DNA of 64,000 nt from Amborella trichopoda (taxonomy: Eukaryota; Streptophyta; Magnoliopsida; Amborellales; Amborellaceae). Under the pieces are notes generated by a model. That model was not told where the DNA came from and made no database searches. It saw only the letters and a list, made by a program, of their open reading frames with translations. Location of the stretch: contig NW_006498435.1 in NCBI RefSeq assembly GCF_000471905.2, positions 2,455,280-2,519,279 of the forward strand, written 5' to 3'. Shown one piece after another: positions 57,491-64,000 of the stretch (the stretch's first letter is position 1; each line of letters begins with the position of its first letter). A program made the translations under genes and the position numbers.

Positions 57491-58912
57491 AAAATTGTCT
57501 CCTAACAAGGATGGACATGACAAAAACCCACAAGGGGGTCATCGGCAAAGGAGTCAAAGAAAAAGAAATAAATAAAATAAATGGTAAACATGGTGTAGAA
57601 ACCATGGGTAAAAGAGCCAAAAAAAACAAAAATTGATGGTTCTTGTGAAAACCAGAAATTGTACACATCCTAAGGGCTTGGGTGAAAAACTGAAAGGTCA
57701 CGCAAGTCATACAGGCCAAAGCTCAAGCGTGCTTCCAAGCAAGGCAAGCCTCGGACTCATCTCTTACCCCCTATTTCGGAGGAGACAAGGATTATTCACA
57801 AAAGATAGAAGGATAGTGCAACCATAGAGAAGAAACACAAGCCACAAAGCAAGGAGAGTGAAGATTTCATTTCGTAAACAAGAAGGATTACAAAAATGTG
57901 GTTACAATTATCAGTATCTATAGTAAGAAGGATCTCTTCTTGTTGATTCTTCAACTTATGGATGTGGCAGTCAATACGCCACCTCCTCATTCAAAAAATC
58001 ATGATCTCCTCAAGAGAGGCAGTATCTTCTTTTCAATGTGAGCTTGAAAAGAATGAAAGATACACTTTCTTCTTACCACTGGTTTAGGACATAGAACCAG
58101 GTGGTAGTTAAAAGAGCAGCAACAAACAAAGATCCAAGTGTTATACATCATTTGTTACGTACTTAAGTCACTCAAGAAAATAAAGGAGAGAGTTGCCTAC
58201 AACCTAGTCATAGTGGCACGCAAGACACAGCCGCATAGGGGTAGTAGTCGATAATAAGCCTCGAATAAGAATGACCAAGGGAAAAGCACTTGCATGCCCA
58301 AAATACGAAGTCTTATGCCACCACCACGTACATAGGAGTCTGATAATGTGCCAAACGACCATTGCTGTCACCTTTCAAGAGAAGCGCGGCCTAGGCTCAA
58401 TCAGGTCATCCCAGCAGCACTAATCTCCGACCATTGTGAAATAAGACAGAGGCAGAAGCACATTTTCACCGTACAGCCTCACTATACCAGTTGATGGCCA
58501 TGGATATTTTTGGCCACTCTTTGACAAGCTTGCGACTCCTTCTCTGTAATAGAAGAATGGCCCAGGCTTCAGACGCCGGCAAGGCCTCAGCGACACCATC
58601 GCCCTAACGCGGAAATGAGAAGACAAGTCTGCCTGGTAAAGGATGAATGACAGCTGGAATCCAACGACGTCAGAATCTTCAAAAGGATATCTTAGCCCTC
58701 ATAGAGAACTTGGCCTCAAGTAAACTAAGTCCAAAATAATAATTCCAGAAAGAAACCCAAGTCAACATGACAAGATGCATTCAAACAAAACAGAAAAGGC
58801 ACGAAACCCAAGGTCCTACAAGAAAACAAAATCCCCCGTCATCGAAATTTCGGTGATCTCTCAAAAAGCCCAAAGAATATCACAGAGCAAAACCAAAAAA
58901 GAAAGCTAAACC

Positions 58913-60073
58913 TGTTGAAAAAATGACTTAAAAGACCTTCTCCACGCGCATAATCAACACAGAGACACCGCAAATCAGAAAACAAATCATCAAAGAGTTC
59001 ATAAAACTAATCGTACTTCTTCCCGCATGAAAGAGACTGCTGTAGCACGATCATATAAGAGATCAAAATGACCACAAGAAAATGAACTTTAAGAATATAA
59101 CAACATATTGACCAAAGTCACACTGCAAGTACTCTGAAAGAGCTCTCGAAGTTTGATAATGGTTGTAGGCCCTTCAGGAAAGGACAAGTCTGTCATTTGC
59201 ACAAAAGAATTTAAGGGTATTTTGGTCATTATACCAAATTCTAGGACTTTATTTTAATTTCTTTTACTTGTACTTAGGCCTAGTTTTTTAATATCCACCC
59301 TTATTTGGTTAGAACTCTATATAAACAAGCTTAAGTCAATTGTAAAAGGGGCATTACAATTTAATAAAAGAGAGGCATTACGCTTGCTTTTCTTGTGATT
59401 TCATCTAACCCTAGTATCCCACAAAGAGGAGAGAGAAAAAGTTTGCAAGAGAGAGAAGCGCCCCTGACCACATGGGTACATACCTCTCTTACTTATATGA
59501 TATCTAGCATCTCAAGGACTTCCTTTCTTCTCCTCTAAACATGTAATCCCACGCCACCGTAAAATCTCGTGGGCGTGAACAAATCAAAGGGCTTCAACCC
59601 ACGTGTCGCCGTGTCTAGCCCCCCTTTTCCTGGATAGTCCAACCGAACCAAAGGATCCCCCGCTAGACTGTTCGACCATCTGAAGAGACATCGTTGGAAG
59701 AGAGCCAATCCAGGAGAGAAGAATTGAGTCATCCATTGAAATTTAAACTTGATAGGGAAGAAAAGAGTCGACTGCGTCTAAAGAGAGTCTCTGACCAAAC
59801 CATGCTGATGGACAGCCGGAGGGCTTTTGTAACTGATCTAAGACGGCAAACCTTCAGGACGTGTCCCACGAACCCACAGCGATGAGGTAAGTAAATTGAC
59901 CTTCTCTCGTCATAAAATATCTCTCTTTGTTTGTAGCCTATCCGTGCTCGAGAAAGCATGCGCGCTCGCATCATTGATCACATCACGCGCGCAAGCCTTC
60001 TGCGGTTGTTTGAGAGATGATTTTCTCCCCATGCCTCGTGGGAGTAACTAAGAGAAAAATCAAGCCACGATCA
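58913..60073 (+). repeat. LTR-A-like LTR of E4 (or LTR shared by E2 and E4)
   Basis: Contains CCACCCT before TATATAAA (59318), CAATTGTAAAAGGGG after it, and a 3' part matching 19944-20242 and, reversed, the ends of 25342 and 31419. It ends ..CACGATCA at 60073, two bases before a PBS. The left end is a guess: TGTTGAAA at 58913 after a purine-rich stretch. It lies where the E2 3' LTR should be. Confidence 0.65.
59318..59325 (+). promoter_or_regulatory. TATA box of the E4 LTR
   Basis: TATATAAA followed by CAAGCTTAAGTCAATTGTAA, equivalent to the E2 LTR promoter block. Confidence 0.7.
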
Positions 60074-60075
60074 AC

Positions 60076-60094
60076 TAGCGACTCTACTAGAGAC
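60076..60094 (+). promoter_or_regulatory. E4 primer-binding site, decayed
   Basis: TAGCGACTCTACTAGAGAC differs from TGGCGACTCCACTGGGGAC only by G-to-A and C-to-T changes. It marks the preceding LTR as a 5' LTR. Confidence 0.75.
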
Positions 60095-60477
60095 ATGCCA
60101 CCCTGTAGTTGGCTCGAACTGTTTTCAGACGAAACCCTCTTCTCATCTCTTTCTAAAATTTGAATGAATTCCCACTCTTCTTCTCTCCTCCAAGTCAGGG
60201 ACTTTCTCATCCTCGTATCAATGACTCACTCTTTCAAGAGTAGGTTAGCTGGTCTAGCTATCCTAGTCCAACCTAGGATAACACGAAGTGTGGGCATCCA
60301 TAACCCTACTCCTTCCTCTGCCCATATCTGGTTAGAACCCACCAAGGTTAACTTCAGGGGTTGCACCACAACCACTCTCCCACATCCTCATGACGTGCAC
60401 CTTGTCAGCTGTAACCCCAGGTGCGGGTTCCCCTTCGTTCTTCCCTACCAATCTATGGACCCCAACAAGGCTGCCAC
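60095..60477 (+). pseudogene. E4 leader region, truncated by the E5 insertion
   Basis: Right after the PBS, CCACCCTGTAGTTGGCTCGA resembles the E2 leader. A 106-codon frame from 60164 (MNSHSSSLLQVRDFLILVS) carries the DFLI core at the same distance from the PBS as E2, E3 and E5, followed by Pro/Thr/His-rich sequence. The frame runs into E5, so its end is artificial. Function unknown. Confidence 0.5.
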
Positions 60478-63400
60478 TGTTTGAACGTATTTTTTAGCAT
60501 CTTGGTACCTGGTAAGGAGTAGGTTAATAAAGCCTATAAAATAGTGGAAATTCCCAAAAGTCTCGAAATTTCCCCAGAATTGGTCAAGATCTTCATCAGC
60601 ACTCCAAAAGACCACCTGCCATTAGTCGTATTTTGACTTGTCTAAGGCAACGAAAGCAAAGGAACAATTTTCGAAAAAAAATGGCCTTTAGCACCCTGAA
60701 ATGGACCCTACAACTGGAACTACATTTTTGGTGTCTCAAACAGCTATGGGACCACTACCATTAAATCCGACATGATAGAAAACCCGTATAGGTCAAGTTT
60801 CAGATTAATTGGACACTCCAGGACAAAGATATGAGCAAAACATAGAAATAGGAAGGGCCGCACACAATTCCCGGGCGGCCTCATTCCAAGTCATATTGCT
60901 CCCAAATTTAGTGAGCATGTTCGTCTCATCAAGACAAGCAATTCGATATGTGGTACGCCCTATGACGACGCCCGAGCAAAGATAAAACTAAATAAAAGTC
61001 GCTGATCCGTGAAGGAAGCTGCAGAAAATTCAGCAGCAGCACGCCGTGTTCGAGCAGCCAGATCACGACGCTCGAATATCCAATCGGTACGAAACCAAAT
61101 GTATTATGTGTGTGAGGTCCGAGGCTATCTCTTGCCCTAGCCGTGCGTACGATGAATGATTGGATTTCACACACGAAGGTGCTAAAGCTACTGTAAATTT
61201 TGGCCACCAGATTTCAAGATTCCGGCCAATAACTCAAGACAACAAATCTTCATCTAGACACAAAATCAAGTTGCATTTGTTGCAATGTGATCGTGACGGT
61301 ATTCTCGATGTGATTCAACAAAGAAATCATGAAGAAACATCAAGGAAAGAGCACACAATCGATCCGAAGTTTTCAAGATTCATCCAGGATTCAAGTCTCG
61401 TGATCATGGCTCAAAAACATGATTCGTGGCTCGAAGTTAGTGTCAAAAAAATCGCCATGCTGATCCCTACAAGAAAACAATAATCTTTTGATCAAATGGG
61501 CATCTGAACACCCTCGGGTTAGTCATGGAAGATCACGCAAGATCTCGGGCGGCAGCAGGGATGGTTCTGGAATTCCACACATTATTAGGCAGGGGCAAAA
61601 CAATCTTTTTGTACCCATCTTTCGAATTTCTTTAAATTTAATTAAATCATAATTACCTTCAATTAGGGTTACTTTTGGGCATCCACCAATGTTTCGGCCC
61701 AATTCAATATAAACAAGCACTACCTCATTGTAACAAACATCAATTCATTCTTTGAGGATTCAATAAAAAATTCCATTCTAGTTTGAGTGTGTGAGTACGT
61801 CTTGAAGAGAGAGAGAGGAGAGAGAGAAAAAGGGATGGTACCCTTTTAACAGGTAACTTACTCTCTCATCCCCTCTTTCTCTCTCTTTCCCTCTTTCTCT
61901 CTCTTCCCCTCTTTCTCTCTCTTCCCCTCTTTCTCTCTCTTTCCCTTTCTCTCTTCCCCTCTTTCTCTCTCCTCCCCTTTTCTCATCTCCCTCTCTCTTT
62001 CTCATTTGCCCTTGGCGTAAGTCTAGCACCGGTTGATTCTCCTCTTTTTCATCCCCAATGCCGGTTGGGGTTTTCCCTCTCTTCTTCTTCTTTCATCCCC
62101 AACGTCGAGTAGGGTTTTCCCTCTCTTCTTCTTCTTTCATCCCTAATGCCGGTAGGGCCTTTCCCTCTCTTCCTTTTCGCTCATCTCAAGCACCAGTTGG
62201 GGTTTTCTCTCTCCTCTCTTCCCTAATAGTTGGTGAAACCCCAGCATCGGTTGGATTTCTCTCTCCTTTCTTATTTAACAATCGAGGAGCCCCAACGCTA
62301 GTTGGATTTCTCTCTCCCCTCTTCCTTAAATGTTGGCGAGCACCAGCACCGGTTGGATTTCTCTCTCCTCTCTTTCTAACAGTCAGTGAGCCTCAACGCT
62401 GGTTGAAGTTCTCTCTCCTATCTTCCTTAACAGTCAACGAGGCTCAACGCCAGTTGAATTTCTTTTTCCTATCTTCCGTAACAGTCGATGAGCCTCAGCA
62501 CCGATTGAACTTCTCTCTCCTATCTTTCCTTAACAATCGGTGACCCCAGTGCCGGTTGAATTCCTCTCTCCTCTCTTTTCTTAAAAGTTGGTAAACCCTT
62601 GTGTCAGTTGGATTTCTCTCTCCTCTCTTATCACAGTTGGTGATGCCTAACGTCGACTTGATCTCTCTCCCGTCACAACCTGCGCAAGCCTAGTTTCAAT
62701 TAGTTCTTTCCCTCTCTTCTCTTCTGACAGTTGGTTAAGCCTAGTGCAGACTTTCTTTTCTCTCTCTTCTCTTCTGAAACAGTCGATAATGTCCAATGCC
62801 GACTGCATCTTCCTTTCCTCTTTTATGCTCTCGTCCTTTCTCTCTCGCCTCTGTCTGTTCCCTTCTTCTCTTACTTAATTGTTTCCCCCATGACCACCAC
62901 TCTACTATCCTTTCTTTCGACTAAGAGGGATTGAGGTTAGCCTCTCATGAAAGTCTTGTCATCTAGCCGTAATGTTGTAGTGCAAAGATTGCTTGGCATG
63001 TTTTATTGTCACGATAGACTAACCATCGCGCTTAGCTAGTCGGTATTGGTAATGATGTCTTATAATAATCTTGTGAACTAGTCTTAGTTTCGAGCCCGTT
63101 TTGCGACCACGTCAGGCCAAATACTCGCCAGCTTGATCCTCTCGCTCAATCGAACTCTTCTCTATCCTGTCTTTTTTTCCTTCTTCTTTTTTAATGTGCT
63201 TGCTTGTGTACATTCACCAAAGAGGAAAAGGGTGAGGTCTGACCCACCCGTCTTACAACATTTGCCATATATATGTGTAATTGCATAAAATAATAAGAAT
63301 ACGAGCCAAGGGAGGCGATTTCGAACCGGTTTCATAACTGGGGGGCTTTCTTTATGATCTAAGAGGGAGCCCACGTGAGCCAGCCCGAGTAAGTCCCAAA

Positions 63401-63566
63401 CCCACCTTTAAAATTCCTCTCTCACCGGTTGGTAACACCTGCCATCGTTTTCGAATGAGGTTCCCGAGAGAGCGAACTTAGAAACATCCCGAGTCTTCTC
63501 TTGAAACTCGAGATACGTGCCACCCGATCATCCAGATCCAGAGGGCGAGATCAACAAACCTAACCA
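60478..63566 (+). repeat. E5 5' LTR (LTR-B), 3089 bp
   Basis: Collinear with the E3 LTRs but about 350-380 bp shorter, mostly because the CT-rich minisatellite is short (61860-62005). It has an AATATAAA box at 61706, a hairpin-type array at 62010-62790, the CTAAGAGGGATTGAGGTTA block, and the end ACCTAACCA. Frames such as 62058-62543 are array-derived. Confidence 0.9.
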
Positions 63567-63569
63567 GCT

Positions 63570-63587
63570 TGACGACTCCACTGGGGA
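63570..63587 (+). promoter_or_regulatory. E5 primer-binding site
   Basis: TGACGACTCCACTGGGGA, three bases after the LTR end. It is closest of the four to the Ogre-type tRNA-Arg site. Confidence 0.88.
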
Positions 63588-63670
63588 CTTACTATCCCTT
63601 AGTCGGATCGTTCTTGTTTGGCTAGTTTCTTCTTTTATTTTCTGCTTTCATTATCTTTTCACATTCACTT

Positions 63671-64000
63671 ATGCCTGTTGGGTTCTGTAACTTATTTATC
63701 CGGATCGGGGATTTTCTTATCCCTGTATTCGAGAGTGTTCATAGGGAACAAGTATCTTAGACTTCGTTCCTGGCCATCCTCTTGAGCAAAGACCTCCTAT
63801 CTAGCTCCCAGGTATTAACCTGGATTGGTGTGAGGAGGGACTTGAAGGTCCCTCACTCCTCCCCATCGCTTCGCTCTGGTGGAAACTCCACTAAGGCGCC
63901 TTGCATGACCAGCACTTATGTTGCCCCACACAGCATGCACCCAGCCACGGGCAAGTGACTTACCGGTCGTGTTTCTAAGGTATGCCGGAAGGCTGCCCAG
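63671..64000 (+). pseudogene. E5 leader reading frame, broken and cut by the window end
   Basis: It starts MPVGFCNLFIRIGDFLIPVF and meets a TAG about 30 codons in, at about 63758. Past the stop the same frame still reads like E3 (LLSKDLLSSSQVLTW, GGNSTKAPC, VAPHSMHPATGK), so it once was longer. Confidence 0.55.

Larger units (their letters stand above)
3800..58912 (+). mobile_element. E2: host Ty3/gypsy (Tat-like) retrotransposon, heavily nested and decayed
   Basis: E2 is the + strand element that hosts most other insertions. In order it has a 5' LTR (broken by E1), a PBS at 20245-20262, a leader, gag (22.2-24.2 kb), a protease (27.3-27.9 kb), RT (29.1-30.06 kb), RNase H (30.06-30.62 kb), archaeal-type RNase H (30.6-31.2 kb), integrase (55.27-56.50 kb) and a 3' UTR with tandem repeats (56.5-58.9 kb). 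Two LTR RNase H domains in this order are diagnostic of the Tat lineage. The 5' end of the LTR is not resolved (about 3.65-4.15 kb). No clean 3' LTR was found: the LTR at the expected place is followed by a PBS. All coding parts have stops or frameshifts. Confidence 0.75.
56504..58912 (+). other. E2 3' UTR
   Basis: No supported gene. It contains the 35-bp array (56504-57120), the ~72-bp array (57172-57490) and a GTGAAAACC/GGGTAAAAG module (57500-57700). From about 57.7 to 58.9 kb there is purine-rich unassigned sequence. Confidence 0.7.
60478..64000 (+). mobile_element. E5: second LTR-B (E3-family) element, 5' part only
   Basis: It begins TGTTTGAACGTATTTTTTAG like both E3 LTRs. It has a complete 5' LTR, PBS and leader, and continues beyond the window. 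It interrupts the leader of E4. GCCAC (60473-60477) would be the left target duplication; the right copy is outside the window. Confidence 0.88.

Noticed and set aside
62058..62543. 161-codon frame with repeated VGFLSP words
   Set aside because: It is the translation of the LTR-B hairpin array in E5. The other LTRs do not keep it open.
1..64000. Host protein-coding gene, tRNA, rRNA or organelle insert
   Set aside because: I saw no conserved host-protein frame, splice-structured gene, cloverleaf with CCA-type context or plastid/mitochondrial gene sequence. Short exons of a divergent gene cannot be excluded by eye.

Overview
The window looks like land-plant, very probably angiosperm, nuclear heterochromatin. 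It is AT-rich, has no bacterial-type gene packing, and almost all recognisable coding sequence is decayed retrotransposon gag/pol. I see no intact host gene, rRNA, tRNA or CRISPR array. The species cannot be named from what is here.

Layout. (i) 1-3.8 kb: AT-rich sequence with two antisense LINE scraps, an RTE-type reverse transcriptase tail and an RNase H tail. (ii) About 3.8-58.9 kb is dominated by one host Ty3/gypsy element on the + strand, here called E2. Its pieces are a 5' LTR (about 3.8-6.24 kb resuming at 19.94-20.24 kb), PBS, leader, gag, protease, RT, RNase H, archaeal-type RNase H, integrase (55.27-56.50 kb) and a 3' UTR of tandem repeats. (iii) E1, a minus-strand Tat-like element (6242-19938), sits in the E2 5' LTR with a perfect 5-bp target duplication AGTAT. 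(iv) A minus-strand LTR (25342-27290) lies between E2 gag and protease. (v) A second LTR-A relic (31419-55271) splits E2 pol between the second RNase H and integrase. It kept only LTR and 3' UTR sequence, and it was itself invaded by E3. (vi) E3 (34264-54179, + strand) is a 19.9-kb Tat/Ogre-like element with LTRs of about 3.45 kb. (vii) About 58.9-60.48 kb holds another LTR with PBS and leader (E4), interrupted at 60478 by E5, a second E3-family element whose 5' LTR and leader run to the window end.

How the parts relate. E1, E2 and E3 show the Tat-lineage order gag - protease/linker - RT - RNase H - second RNase H - integrase. Each carries stops and frameshifts, so none looks able to move by itself. 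E1 and E3 have also lost the protease core, which E2 keeps. Insertion order can be read from the nesting: E2 first; then the LTR-A relic into E2; then E3 into that relic; E1 independently into the E2 LTR; E5 into E4.

The most unusual content is non-coding. Tandem arrays of hairpin-forming units occur in the 3' UTR, LTR and 5' UTR of E1 and in the LTRs of E3/E5. A 34-35-bp monomer is shared by the 3' UTRs of E2 and E3. A short leader reading frame just after the PBS is recognisable in four elements. I found no evidence for a non-transposon system. All percentages, unit counts and identities are by-eye estimates.
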